A stretch of 64,000 nt of DNA from contig NZ_JADCJY010000001.1 in the NCBI RefSeq assembly GCF_014982715.1, positions 310,001 through 374,000 on the forward strand. The letters run 5' to 3'. Below are positions 9,148 to 17,984 of this stretch, one piece after another. The first letter of the stretch is position 1, and each line of letters begins with the position of its first letter. This stretch comes from Gallalistipes aquisgranensis. GTDB taxonomy: Bacteria > Bacteroidota > Bacteroidia > Bacteroidales > Rikenellaceae. Made by a program: the position numbers and the translations under genes. The notes beneath the pieces are model-generated. The model did not search any database and was not told the origin of the DNA. It saw only the letters and a program-made list of their open reading frames with translations.

Positions 9148-10410
9148 TTATGCGTTTTCGTGTCCGCGTCCGATCTTGTACAGGCGGGTGGCGAACAGCA
9201 GGATGATGATGTAACTCGGAAGGAGAATCAGGTAGGGCAGGTGCAGGTTGCCGCCGATAGCGTCGGCCCATGCTCCGTAGAGCAGGGGAATCGTGGCGCC
9301 TCCGGCGATGGCCATGATCATCAGGGCCGATGCCGTGCCGGTGTATTTACCGAGTCCTTCGATCGAGAGCGGCCAGATGCTCGGCCACATCAGCGCATTG
9401 CCGAAGCTGAGCATGACGATGAAGAAGATCGACAGTTTGCCCGTGGTGAGCAGGGCCAGGGCCAGAAAGACGATGTTCAGCCCGGCGCAGACGGCCAGTG
9501 CCTTGCGCTGCGAGATGTATTTCGGGATCAGCAGGATGCCCAGGATGTAGCCGACCGTGAGCGCCAGCAGGCTGTATGTCCCGAGTTTCGTGGCCACGTC
9601 GTCTGTCAGTCCGCAGTATTTGCCGTAAAGACCCAGCGTATCGACGGCGACCACTTCGGCCCCCGTATAGAAAAAGAGGGTCAGCACGCCCAGCCACAGG
9701 TAAGGGTAGCTGAAGATCGACTTGCGGGAGACTTCGCCTTCCGATACGTTCGATTCGGCGTCGATCTCCGGCAGGTGGGCTTTCTGGATGGCGAAACCCA
9801 GCAGCAGGAGCAGGACGGTGATGGCGATATAGGGAATGATGATTTTATGGGAAAGTTCGCTCAGCAGCAGGGCGTGTTCCTCGCCCGTGGTGGTGGCCAG
9901 GTGTTCGCTGATCGAATTGATATCGGAGAAGAGCAGGTAACTCAGCAGGAAGATGCCGATCATGCCGGCCACCTTGTTGCAGATACCCATGATGCAGATT
10001 CGCTGTGCGGCGCTTTCGATCGGACCCAGAATGGTGACATAGGGGTTGGAAGCCGTCTGGAGCAGGGCCAGTCCGGTGCCCTGGATGAAGAGGCCCAGCA
10101 GGAAGAGAATGTAGTTGCGGTCGAGGGCGGCGGGGATGAAGATGACCGATCCGATGGCCATGACGATCAGTCCGAGGGACATTCCCTTGACGAAACCGGT
10201 CTTTTTGAGCACCCACGACGACGGCAGGGCCATGACGAAGTAGGAGATGTAGAACGAAAAGGTGACCAGCAGCGCTTCGAAGTTGGTGAGCTGGCAGACC
10301 TGTTTGAGGAAGGGGATCAGCACGCTGTTGATCCAGGTGACGAAACCGAAAATGAAGAACAGCGCCCCGATGACGTAGATGCTGAACAGGTAACTTTTGT
10401 TGGTATTCAT
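9148..10410 (-). CDS. FucP/GluP-family MFS sugar:proton symporter
   Basis: A 420-aa inner-membrane protein with about twelve hydrophobic helices. The stretch GLFIQGTGLALLQTASNPYV followed by GPIESAAQRICIMGICNK is diagnostic for the FucP/glucose-galactose transporter branch of the major facilitator superfamily. Fucose, glucose, galactose or a related hexose are the usual substrates; the exact sugar cannot be read from sequence. It stands alone between two terminators, so it is a monocistronic unit with no enzyme next to it to name the substrate. Confidence 0.92.
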   Translation of the reverse strand: MNTNKSYLFSIYVIGALFFIFGFVTWINSVLIPFLKQVCQLTNFEALLVTFSFYISYFVMALPSSWVLKKTGFVKGMSLGLIVMAIGSVIFIPAALDRNYILFLLGLFIQGTGLALLQTASNPYVTILGPIESAAQRICIMGICNKVAGMIGIFLLSYLLFSDINSISEHLATTTGEEHALLLSELSHKIIIPYIAITVLLLLLGFAIQKAHLPEIDAESNVSEGEVSRKSIFSYPYLWLGVLTLFFYTGAEVVAVDTLGLYGKYCGLTDDVATKLGTYSLLALTVGYILGILLIPKYISQRKALAVCAGLNIVFLALALLTTGKLSIFFIVMLSFGNALMWPSIWPLSIEGLGKYTGTASALMIMAIAGGATIPLLYGAWADAIGGNLHLPYLILLPSYIIILLFATRLYKIGRGHENA

Positions 10411-10480
10411 TCAGGTGAAGTTTTATTGATATTGACTCGTTGGCAGTGTTTCGAGTCTAAAAGTAGGAAAAAAATCGCAT

Positions 10481-10514
10481 AAAAAAAGCATCCGGCATAC
10501 CGCCGGATGCTTTT
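10481..10514 (-). terminator. Intrinsic terminator after glutaminase
   Basis: AAAAGCATCCGGC / GCCGGATGCTTTTTTT with a 5-nt loop, 20 bp after the glutaminase stop on the minus strand, ending in a T7 run. Confidence 0.88.
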
Positions 10515-10533
10515 AAGAACGATTGTGCACCCA

Positions 10534-11499
10534 TTATTGAACGATTTCGAACTTTTTATGTCCGAAAACGTTTACTCCGAGTTTGTTTGCGATGTACCTG
10601 ATCGCTTTCTGGGCTTTCACCGAATTGCCCGCGCTGTCGAGCGGGGGGGCGAAGGCCGCGATGCCCATCAGTCCGGGGACGACGCCCATCACGCCACCGC
10701 CCACACCCGTTTTGGCCGGGATGCCGGAAGTGTAGAGCCAGTCGCCCGTGTGCTCGTAGAACCCGACGGTGGCGATCAGCGAGACGATCTGGGGCGATAT
10801 GCCTGCTTCGAATACTTTCGTTCCGGTCACCGGATTCACGCCGTCCGAGGCGATCGTGCCTCCGGCGATGGCGAGCTGGCGGGTCGTGACGCCCATCGAA
10901 CACTGCCGGGTGTAGAGGTCCAGCGACAGGTCGGGATCGTCGTAGATGCGGTCGTAATTCTTGAGCAGCCAGGCGATCGACTTGTTGTTGAAATTGGTGG
11001 CCGTTTCCGACTTGTAGAGTTCGTCGATCAGCACCAGTTTGCTGCCGCAGAGCGCTTCGAGGAAGTCGGTGATGGCTTCCCATTTGCCGTTCGGGTCGCC
11101 TGTGGGTTTGACCATGCTGCACGCGGCGATGGCACCCGCGTTCACCAGAGGCGTGGAAGGATGGTCCTTTTCCAGAAGGATCGCCATGATCGAGTTGAAG
11201 GGAAGTCCCGTGGCGTCGGCCCCGATCTTGTCGAGCAGGGTCTGTGCGCCGTATTGTTTCATGACCAGGATGGCTGTGGGGACTTTGGAGACCGATTCGA
11301 TGCCGAACGCATAGTTCGTGTCGCCTACCTCCACGACTTCGCCGTTGGACAGGCAGACCGAGATACCGAACAGCGACGAGGGGATATTGGCCAGATAGGG
11401 GATATAGTTGGCGTTCGCTCCGCCCGTGTCGTTCTTGATTTTGTCGTATGCCTCCTGCAGGAGTTCCTGCATCAGGGAGACGGAAATTTTGTCGCTCAT
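10534..11499 (-). CDS. glsA: Glutaminase
   Basis: Cytoplasmic enzyme converting glutamine to glutamate and ammonia. The 321-aa length matches the serine-dependent beta-lactamase-like glutaminase family. Seen motifs include FGIESVSKVP (the SxxK nucleophile and base), NAGAIAACSM, YTRQCSMGVT, and the C-terminal GVGGGVMGVVPG. The gene starts 2 bp after the antiporter stop, so it is the second gene of an antiporter-glutaminase operon. In E. coli a glutaminase and GadC together give glutamine-dependent acid resistance, because the ammonia released takes up a proton; the same role is likely here. A full-length gene with no defects. Confidence 0.96.
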   Translation of the reverse strand: MSDKISVSLMQELLQEAYDKIKNDTGGANANYIPYLANIPSSLFGISVCLSNGEVVEVGDTNYAFGIESVSKVPTAILVMKQYGAQTLLDKIGADATGLPFNSIMAILLEKDHPSTPLVNAGAIAACSMVKPTGDPNGKWEAITDFLEALCGSKLVLIDELYKSETATNFNNKSIAWLLKNYDRIYDDPDLSLDLYTRQCSMGVTTRQLAIAGGTIASDGVNPVTGTKVFEAGISPQIVSLIATVGFYEHTGDWLYTSGIPAKTGVGGGVMGVVPGLMGIAAFAPPLDSAGNSVKAQKAIRYIANKLGVNVFGHKKFEIVQ

Positions 11500-11501
11500 G
11501 T

Positions 11502-13058
11502 TTATTTGGTGTTTTTAGGAGTTTCTGCCTTTTTCTGGCCGGGAGCGGCGGAAGCGGTGCCGGATGCGGCGGCCGGAGCCGGCGCGTCACCGATTTGCTG
11601 CATGTACTGTACGCCGAACGGGGCGAATTCCTCGGCCGCTTCGGGGTCTTTCCACGACGGTTTGCGCGAAGCGTAGATGATGAAGGGGGCTACGACCACC
11701 ACGATACAGCCGATGACCAGTACCGAGAACCATACCGTGTGGCTGCCCGTTGCGATCTGTCCGGGCGGAATGAAGCTCAGGATGAAGGCCAGCAGGGCGC
11801 CGCAGAAGCCGATTCCGGCCACGAGCCACAGCAGGCCGTTGCCCTTGCCGATGCGGAACGGGCGAACCACGTTCTTCATCTTGTACCGCAGGACGATCGC
11901 CGAGGAGAACATCAGCAGGTACATGATCAGGTAGAGCAGGACGGTCAGCTGCGAGAGTATCTGGTAGAACGACTGTACGGAAGGCATCACCACGAACAGC
12001 AGGGCCAGTACGGTGACGATGCAGCCCTGGATCATCAGGATGTTTTTCTGTACGCCGAGCTTGTTGGTTTTCTGGAAGAAAGGAGGCAGGTAACCCGCCC
12101 TGCCCACGGCGAAGATACCCTTCGAGGGACCTGCGACCCAGGTCAGCACACCGGCCAGTACGCCGAACATCAGGGCGACGGCGATAACGGGCGAGGCCCA
12201 GCTCATGCGCAGATACTGGAAGTAGTTGTCGAAGCCGATCAGCAGACTCTGCGTGAGGTTGATGTCCTTGGCCGGAATGATGAAGCCCAGGGAGAAGGTG
12301 CCCAGCACGAAGATCAGTACCGTGATGAGCGAACCGATGAAGATGGCTTTCGGGTAGTTCTTGGTGGGGTTCTTTACGTCCATGACGTGGATGCCCATCA
12401 TCTCCATACCCGCGTAGAAAAGGAAGATGCTCGACGCCAGTACGAGATTGTCGAATTTCGAGAGGTCGGGGAAAAAGCCCTGGCTCATGTCCATGTGGTT
12501 ATGGCCTCCGGTACTCAGGTAGACGATACCCAGGACGATCAGCAGTCCGGCCGGAATGATGGTGCCGACCACGCCGCCGATCTTGGCGATCTTTCCGACC
12601 CAGTCCAGTCCCTTCAGGGAGATGAAGGTGGCCACCCAGTAGATGAGCAGTACCACGACGAGGGTGAATACCTTGTTGGAGGCCATCAGCATGTCGTGGC
12701 TCTCGTTCATGCCGATGAAGGCGATGGATACGGCTCCGAAAGTGAGCACGGTGGGATACCAGATGGTGCTCTCGATCCATTGCAGCCAGATGGCGAGGAA
12801 GCCGGTCCTCGGTCCCAGCGCTTCGCCGACCCAACGGAACACTCCGCCCTGTTTGTCGGCGAACATGGCGGCCAGTTCGGCGGCCACCAGCGCCGTGGGA
12901 ATCAGGAACACGATCGCCGCGAAGAGGTAGTAGAAAGCCGACGAAGGACCGTAAACGGCCTCTGCCGGCAATCCCCGCAGGCTCACCACGGCGGTGATGT
13001 TCATAATTGCAAGTGTCATGACACTCAATTTGAACCCGGTGTTTTTCTTTACATCCAT
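11502..13058 (-). CDS. GadC-type APC family amino-acid antiporter
   Basis: About 518 aa from the ATG at 13058 (MDVKKNTGFKLSV); the frame stays open to 13124 but the shorter start puts the first helix at the right distance from the N-terminus. Twelve hydrophobic segments are visible, with the APC-type motif LRGLPAEAVYGPSSAFYYLF in helices 1-2 and a glutamate/GABA antiporter-like core (GEALGPRTGFLAIWLQWIESTIWYPT). The C-terminal tail (from about 485) is rich in Ala, Pro and Lys; in GadC a C-terminal plug closes the channel at neutral pH. Immediately upstream of glutaminase, so glutamine/glutamate exchange is the most economical role. No glutamate decarboxylase is in the window. Confidence 0.88.
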   Translation of the reverse strand: MDVKKNTGFKLSVMTLAIMNITAVVSLRGLPAEAVYGPSSAFYYLFAAIVFLIPTALVAAELAAMFADKQGGVFRWVGEALGPRTGFLAIWLQWIESTIWYPTVLTFGAVSIAFIGMNESHDMLMASNKVFTLVVVLLIYWVATFISLKGLDWVGKIAKIGGVVGTIIPAGLLIVLGIVYLSTGGHNHMDMSQGFFPDLSKFDNLVLASSIFLFYAGMEMMGIHVMDVKNPTKNYPKAIFIGSLITVLIFVLGTFSLGFIIPAKDINLTQSLLIGFDNYFQYLRMSWASPVIAVALMFGVLAGVLTWVAGPSKGIFAVGRAGYLPPFFQKTNKLGVQKNILMIQGCIVTVLALLFVVMPSVQSFYQILSQLTVLLYLIMYLLMFSSAIVLRYKMKNVVRPFRIGKGNGLLWLVAGIGFCGALLAFILSFIPPGQIATGSHTVWFSVLVIGCIVVVVAPFIIYASRKPSWKDPEAAEEFAPFGVQYMQQIGDAPAPAAASGTASAAPGQKKAETPKNTK

Positions 13059-13151
13059 ATACGTGTGATTAGTGATTAGATAAAATGTCGTCGGTCGATT
13101 CCCGATCTGACGCAATGTCTGCAAAGAGTGTGCAATTCTTGCCGCAGGGAT

Positions 13152-13184
13152 AAAAAAACGGAAGACCTCCAGAGGAGGCCTTCC
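13152..13184 (-). terminator. Intrinsic terminator after the first OMP gene
   Basis: CGGAAGACCTCC / GGAGGCCTTCCG with one G-U pair, followed by seven T on the minus strand, 25 bp after the stop. Confidence 0.85.
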
Positions 13185-13208
13185 GCTCTATGTTCGGGGC
13201 GAAACGGC

Positions 13209-13823
13209 TTAGAACACGAAGCCCATGCCCAGCTGAATCACGCTGTTTTTCCCTTTCATTCCCGTCAGGTCCTTGTCGAAGAAGTTGGTGATCCCCAGTC
13301 CGTAACGGGCCGAAACGAAGAGATTTTCGTTCAGATTGTAGGTGGCGCCCATGGCGATGCTGAAGTCCACCACATTGTAGCTGTTCTTGTCCAGCCGGCT
13401 CTTGGCGTTCACCACGTCGCGTCCGTCGCTCGTATCCACGCCTTTAGAGAAATCTTTGGCCGTCAGCACGAAACCGATCTGAGGTCCCAGGTCGAGAGTG
13501 AGGTTGTCGAGCAGGTAGAGGCGGGCCAGTACGGGAATGTTGATGTAGTTGGCCCGGACGCGGTTCCGTAATTTGCTGTCTCCCTCTTTCACGATGCCAT
13601 AGGCCACACCCTGACGCGAATAGACCACTTCGGGCTGGATGGCGATGAAATCGTTGAATTTGTATTCGGCAAATGCGCCCACATAGATACCCGTCTTCAT
13701 CTGGTTGGTGGGCACGTCCGTCAGGCTGGAGACGTTGAGACCTCCTTTGATACCCCAGGAGAACTGGGCGAATGCACCGGTTGCCATGACAACGCAGGCT
13801 GCGAGCAACAATACTTTTTTCAT
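13209..13823 (-). CDS. Small outer-membrane beta-barrel protein (porin family, PF13568-like)
   Basis: 204 aa from the ATG at 13823, which begins a clear signal peptide (MKKVLLLAACVVMATGAFAQ); upstream in-frame ATGs to 13874 would bury it. The mature part opens WGIKGGLNVSSL and shows alternating beta-strands, LQPEVVYSRQG-like and INIPVLARLYL repeats, and ends in aromatic Phe (GMGFVF), the C-terminal signature for insertion by the BAM complex. It is paralogous to the next gene. The function is unknown; the fold and location are well supported. Confidence 0.85.
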   Translation of the reverse strand: MKKVLLLAACVVMATGAFAQFSWGIKGGLNVSSLTDVPTNQMKTGIYVGAFAEYKFNDFIAIQPEVVYSRQGVAYGIVKEGDSKLRNRVRANYINIPVLARLYLLDNLTLDLGPQIGFVLTAKDFSKGVDTSDGRDVVNAKSRLDKNSYNVVDFSIAMGATYNLNENLFVSARYGLGITNFFDKDLTGMKGKNSVIQLGMGFVF

Positions 13824-14006
13824 AATCGGATTTATTAAATTGGACATAATGAATCGGTGTTTGCCGTTTGGCAATTCAAATAAATAATAATTATGCCGGA
13901 TTCGAGCAACTTTTCAACTTTTAGAGTATATTTTGTTACTTTAAGGACATTTCGCGGTATCCGAGGCTGCGCGGCCGGCCGGATTTATGCCGGTGGGGAA
14001 AAAGAA

Positions 14007-14038
14007 ACAGCGGAACCGTTTTGAAACGGTTCCGCTGT
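14007..14038 (-). terminator. Terminator hairpin after the second OMP gene
   Basis: Perfect 15-bp inverted repeat (ACAGCGGAACCGTTT / AAACGGTTCCGCTGT) with a 2-nt loop; on the minus strand it is followed by TTTCTTTTT. Confidence 0.8.
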
Positions 14039-14058
14039 GTTTGTCGGATCGGACAGGA

Positions 14059-14631
14059 TTAGAAACGGTATCCTACACCGATCTGGATAACGCCGTTGCG
14101 GCAGGCATCGCCTTCGTTGTCTTTCACAACGTCGGTGAGACCCAGGTTATAACGGGCTGCCACGTCGAATTTCTCGGAGATCATGTAGGAAAGACCCATG
14201 TTCAGACCGAAATCGAACGTGTTGAATTCGTCGCTGATCGAAGTTTTGTACTCCTGATCGTCGTATTTCATCTTGGCTTTGCCGTTGAGGTTGAAACCGA
14301 ACTGAGGACCTACATCGACCGAAAGACCCTTCACAACGGTAAATTTGCACATTACCGGGATATTCAGATAGTTCAGACGCTCCCAGCGTTTGAGATCGCC
14401 TTCCTTGAAATAAGCGCCCTGACGGGAGTAGAGCAATTCGGGGCTGAGGGTGAAGAAGTCGGAAATCTGGAAATCCACGAATGCACCGGCATAGAAACTG
14501 GGTTTCATCTTCGAATCCTCTACATTCGAAATGTCTGCCAGGTTCAGACCGGCCTTGATTCCGAGCTTGGGCTGGGCGAAAGCTCCGGCAGCTACGAAAG
14601 CGCATGCAACAAGTAAAACGAGTTTTTTCAT
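14059..14631 (-). CDS. Small outer-membrane beta-barrel protein (porin family), paralogue of the neighbour
   Basis: 190 aa with signal peptide MKKLVLLVACAFVAAGAFAQ, mature start PKLGIKAGLNLADIS, SPELLYSRQGAY, LNYLNIPVMCKF, LSVDVGPQFGFNL, and the C-terminal IGVGYRF. It aligns along its length with the protein at 13209-13823 (same signal peptide style, SRQG and NIPV blocks), so the two arose by duplication. Each has its own terminator and probably its own promoter (TATATTTG at 14679-14686 here), so they are separate units that can be regulated differently. Confidence 0.86.
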   Translation of the reverse strand: MKKLVLLVACAFVAAGAFAQPKLGIKAGLNLADISNVEDSKMKPSFYAGAFVDFQISDFFTLSPELLYSRQGAYFKEGDLKRWERLNYLNIPVMCKFTVVKGLSVDVGPQFGFNLNGKAKMKYDDQEYKTSISDEFNTFDFGLNMGLSYMISEKFDVAARYNLGLTDVVKDNEGDACRNGVIQIGVGYRF

Positions 14632-14678
14632 AATACTTTAAATTTGGTTGGACTTATAGGTGTAAAAAATTCAATGCA

Positions 14679-14686
14679 CAAATATA
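14679..14686 (-). promoter_or_regulatory. -7 promoter element for the second OMP gene
   Basis: TATATTTG on the minus strand, a full TAnnTTTG match, about 48 bp upstream of the start codon in an AT-rich intergenic stretch. Confidence 0.55.
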
Positions 14687-14893
14687 TCATTAAAATATAT
14701 TTTTTAGACATATAAATTCGTTATTTTTTTCGGAAATCGGAATAAAGGGTCCTGTTCGCGGTTACGGAACGCAAGAGAAGCGGTTATTTTTCATGGTATT
14801 ATTTCCGTCGGGGGGTGGAGTACGATAAAATAAAGGAAAATATTCCGGAATCCGGTCGGGATGAACCCGGAAAATTCGTATTTTGGGGTCGGA

Positions 14894-15847
14894 ATGAATC
14901 GGTATATGATGACTTTTTCGAGAATAGCGTGGGGGGCGTGCTGTTGCCTCTGTCTGCTCTCCGGCTGCGGCCGGGGCGGTGCCGGTGCGGTTGCCGGAGA
15001 CGGGTTCGCGCTGCCGGAGATACCGGCCGTGATTACCTTGCCGGAGGAGAGGGCCGCCTATCTGGGACGACATTTCTGGGATCGTTACGACTTTGCGGAC
15101 ACGGCTCTCGTCTTTTCCGGCGAGGTGACCGAGCAGGCTTTTGCTAATTACGTGCAGGTGCTGGGGCTGCTGGCTCCCGAAGAGCGGAAAACGGCGGTGG
15201 GGAATCTGTTGGACCGCGCCCTGGAGACCGACAGCGTGGTGTTCGGGCGGTTTGCCGATCTGTTCGACAAATATCTTTACGATCCTAATTCTCCGATGCG
15301 CGACGAGGAGCTCTATATTCCGGTGCTGGAACATGTCGTCTCCTCGCCCCGGGTGCCGGAAGCGGAGAAGATTCTGCCCAGGGACCGGCTGGCCTGGGCA
15401 TTGCGCAACCGAGCCGGTACGCGGGCTGCCGATTTCACCTATACGCTGGCTTCCGGTGCGACGGGAACGCTTTACGGTGTGAAGGCCGACTATACGCTCC
15501 TGTTCTTCAACAATCCGGACTGTCCTGCCTGCAAACGGATGCGGGAGGAGATTTCGGCTTCGCCGTTGCTCTCCGGCTGGATCGGACAGGGGCGGCTCCG
15601 GGTGCTGGCCGTCTATCCCGACGAGGACCTGACCGCCTGGCGGAATTACCGGAATGACATTCCGCCGGAATGGATCAATGCCTACGACGCCTCCCTGGCC
15701 CTGCGCGACGGGGAACTCTACGACCTGAAGGCGATTCCGACGCTGTACCTGCTGGGCCGGGACAAGACGGTGTTGCTGAAGGACTGTCTTTCGGTGGGAC
15801 AGGTGATCGCTTTTCTTGAACGGGAACAGGCTTCGGATCAGAGCTGA
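14894..15847 (+). CDS. DUF5106-like lipoprotein with C-terminal thioredoxin-like domain
   Basis: About 317 aa from the ATG at 14894; 14861 and 14906 are other options. A lipoprotein signal (CCCLCLLSGC) precedes an N-terminal helical region with ITLPEERAAYLGRHFWDRYDFADTA, the start typical of DUF5106, and a C-terminal thioredoxin fold (from about residue 195) with CPAC in FFNNPDCPACKRMREEI and the cis-Pro stretch LKAIPTLYLLG. It is expected to be a periplasmic, membrane-anchored thiol oxidoreductase; partners are unknown. Its end overlaps the end of the convergent LacI gene by 10 bp. Confidence 0.8.
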   Translation: MNRYMMTFSRIAWGACCCLCLLSGCGRGGAGAVAGDGFALPEIPAVITLPEERAAYLGRHFWDRYDFADTALVFSGEVTEQAFANYVQVLGLLAPEERKTAVGNLLDRALETDSVVFGRFADLFDKYLYDPNSPMRDEELYIPVLEHVVSSPRVPEAEKILPRDRLAWALRNRAGTRAADFTYTLASGATGTLYGVKADYTLLFFNNPDCPACKRMREEISASPLLSGWIGQGRLRVLAVYPDEDLTAWRNYRNDIPPEWINAYDASLALRDGELYDLKAIPTLYLLGRDKTVLLKDCLSVGQVIAFLEREQASDQS

Positions 15848-16848
15848 CGGACCGATTTGGCCAGCAGCAGAGTGGGGGGCAGCAACAGCTGTCCGGGCTT
15901 TTCGTCCCGTTTTTCCATCGTGCGGAGCAGGATTTTGATGGCCAGTACGCCGATTTCGTCGATCGGCTGGGCCACCCGTGTGACGGGCGGTTCCAGAAAA
16001 TCCAGATACATATAGTTGTCGAAGCAGACCAGCGACAGGTCGTGAGGGACTGTGAGACCCGCCTCGCGGATGGCCTTGTAGGCTCCCAGGGCGATCGTGT
16101 TGCTCAGTGCGAAAAGCGCCGTGGGAGGCGTGCCTCCGGTCAGCAGCAGTTTGGTCTCGCCGTATCCGTTCTGTACCGAGAAGTCGTTGCCTACGACCAG
16201 CGCGTTGTCCGCCAGTCCGTGGTCGGCGAGGGCTTTGCGGTAACCCGCCACCCGGTTGCGCGTGGGGGTGGCCGAAGGGATTCCCTGCAGGCAGACGATC
16301 CGCCTGTGGCCGCAGCCGATCAGATGCTCGGTAGCTTCGTAGGCCCCGGAAAAGTTGTCCGTGCTGACATAAGGGAGCACGGTGTTCTCGAAATAACGGT
16401 CCACCAGTACCACGGGAACGCCCTCCCGGTCGATCCTCTCCAGATGTTCCGGCGACGTGCCGCACGGCACGACGATCATCCCGTCGATGCGGTGGGAGAG
16501 CAGCGACCGAACGCACTCCGCCTCGCCCGTCTCGCTCTCTGCGCTGTCCATCAGCACAATCGTATATCCGGCATTTTTCGCTTCGCGCACGATCACGCTC
16601 GCCACGTTGGCGAAAAACGGGTTGTCGATGCAGGGCACCACGAGGCCTATGGTATGGGTTTTGTTCGTTCTCAGTCCGCGGGCGATCATGCTGGGGGAGT
16701 AGTTGCAGCGCTGCGCTTCGTCCTCGATGATTTGCACGGTCTTTTTGCTGATCCGGTATTTTTCGGCTTTCCCGTTAAGCACCCTCGAGATGGTGGAAAT
16801 CGAGAAGCCGGTGGTCCGGGCGATGCCCGTTATGGTTGTTTTGTCCAT
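15838..16848 (-). CDS. LacI-family transcriptional regulator
   Basis: 336 aa from the ATG at 16848, which places the helix-turn-helix at the very N-terminus (TITGIARTTGFSISTISRVLNG). A hinge region and a periplasmic-binding-protein-like ligand domain follow (IGLVVPCIDNPFFANVA, LSHRIDGMIVVPCG, DNFSGAYEATEHLI). It is divergent from ribokinase, and palindromes typical of LacI operators lie in the intergenic region over the expected ribokinase transcription start, so ribose or a nucleoside-derived sugar is the likely inducer. The longer frame to 17142 runs into the promoter and is rejected. Confidence 0.93.
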   Translation of the reverse strand: MDKTTITGIARTTGFSISTISRVLNGKAEKYRISKKTVQIIEDEAQRCNYSPSMIARGLRTNKTHTIGLVVPCIDNPFFANVASVIVREAKNAGYTIVLMDSAESETGEAECVRSLLSHRIDGMIVVPCGTSPEHLERIDREGVPVVLVDRYFENTVLPYVSTDNFSGAYEATEHLIGCGHRRIVCLQGIPSATPTRNRVAGYRKALADHGLADNALVVGNDFSVQNGYGETKLLLTGGTPPTALFALSNTIALGAYKAIREAGLTVPHDLSLVCFDNYMYLDFLEPPVTRVAQPIDEIGVLAIKILLRTMEKRDEKPGQLLLPPTLLLAKSVRQL

Positions 16849-16918
16849 TGTATAACAATAATATATGCGATAAAGGTATCTTTTTATTTTATATTCCGCA
16901 ACAAAAACGGTATAAAAT

Positions 16919-16949
16919 TTTGGAAAATTGAAATCTTTGCGTACTTTTG
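16919..16949 (+). promoter_or_regulatory. Promoter of the ribokinase operon
   Basis: TTTG (16919-16922), a 19-bp spacer and TACTTTTG (16942-16949) match the Bacteroidota -33/-7 promoter. Transcription should begin near 16954-16957. Confidence 0.7.
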
Positions 16950-16951
16950 GA

Positions 16952-16967
16952 CAAACGTTTGCGCAAA
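16952..16967. promoter_or_regulatory. Overlapping palindromes, likely LacI-type operator
   Basis: CAAACGTTTG (16952-16961) and TTTGCGCAAA (16958-16967) are two perfect 10-bp palindromes sharing four bases, placed over the predicted start of transcription. A repressor bound here would block the ribokinase promoter. Confidence 0.55.
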
Positions 16968-17014
16968 ACTTTACCTGAAACCGATTCTGTAAACCTGAAA
17001 ACCGAACCTGAAAC

Positions 17015-17932
17015 ATGGGTAAAATCGTAGTGATAGGCAGTTCCAATACGGATCTGGTCATCAAGACCTCCCGCATTCCCCGTCCGGGGGAGACCATCAT
17101 CGGAGGCGAGTTCATGATAAATGCCGGCGGCAAGGGGGCCAATCAGGCCGTGGCCGCGGCCCGTCTCGGCGGGCAGGTCGTCTTCGTCGCCAGGACGGGC
17201 GACGACCAGTTCGGCCACAGCGCCGTGGAGAATTACGAGCGGGACGGAATCGTCACCCGTCATATCGGCCGCGACGGGGCTTCGGCTTCCGGCGTGGCGC
17301 TGATTGCCGTGGACGATGCGGGCGAGAACTCCATCGTCGTGGCGCCGGGCGCCAATGCCACCCTTTCCCGGGCGGATGTGGACCGGGCCTCTGAGGAGAT
17401 TCGCGGCGCCGACTACGTGCTGATTCAGCTGGAGATACCGCTCGATGTGGTGGCCTATGCGGTGGAGACGGCCCATGCCGCCGGCGTGAAGGTGGTGCTC
17501 AATCCGGCACCGGCCGCCCGGTTGGCGAACGACATACTGGCGAAGCTCTGGCTCATCACGCCGAACTGTACGGAGGCCTCCCTGCTTTCGGGCGTGGAGG
17601 TGACGGATGAGGCGAGCGCTCTCGAAGCCGCCCGGACGATCGCCCGGACGGGTGTTCCCAACGTGATCGTCACGATGGGGGGAGCCGGCGCGCTCATCCT
17701 GACACCGGAGGGGCACGAGACGGTGTCCGCCTTCCGGGTGGATGCCGTGGATACGACGGCGGCGGGCGACATCTTCAACGGGGCACTGGTGACGGCTCTC
17801 GTGGAGGGAAAGACACTGCACGAGGCCGTGCGTTTCGCTTCGGGGGCGTCGGCCATCTCCGTGACGCGCATGGGGGCGCAGACCTCTGCGCCCGGACGGA
17901 AAGAGGTGGAGGAGTTTCTCTCCGCCCGGTAG
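17015..17932 (+). CDS. rbsK: Ribokinase
   Basis: Cytoplasmic PfkB-family kinase of 305 aa phosphorylating ribose at O5. Family signatures are complete: GSSNTDLVIKTSRIPRPGETI at the N-terminus, NAGGKGANQAVAAARLGG, and near the C-terminus VDTTAAGDIFNGALV with the catalytic Asp. First gene of a three-gene run (kinase, permease, nucleoside hydrolase) under a likely LacI-controlled promoter. This gene set resembles the ribose/nucleoside scavenging functions known in gut Bacteroides, but here without SusCD. Confidence 0.95.
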   Translation: MGKIVVIGSSNTDLVIKTSRIPRPGETIIGGEFMINAGGKGANQAVAAARLGGQVVFVARTGDDQFGHSAVENYERDGIVTRHIGRDGASASGVALIAVDDAGENSIVVAPGANATLSRADVDRASEEIRGADYVLIQLEIPLDVVAYAVETAHAAGVKVVLNPAPAARLANDILAKLWLITPNCTEASLLSGVEVTDEASALEAARTIARTGVPNVIVTMGGAGALILTPEGHETVSAFRVDAVDTTAAGDIFNGALVTALVEGKTLHEAVRFASGASAISVTRMGAQTSAPGRKEVEEFLSAR

Positions 17933-17984
17933 TTCTGGACCGGGATCTGATCAATCGGAAATACTAACTTAAAACCTGACTGAT

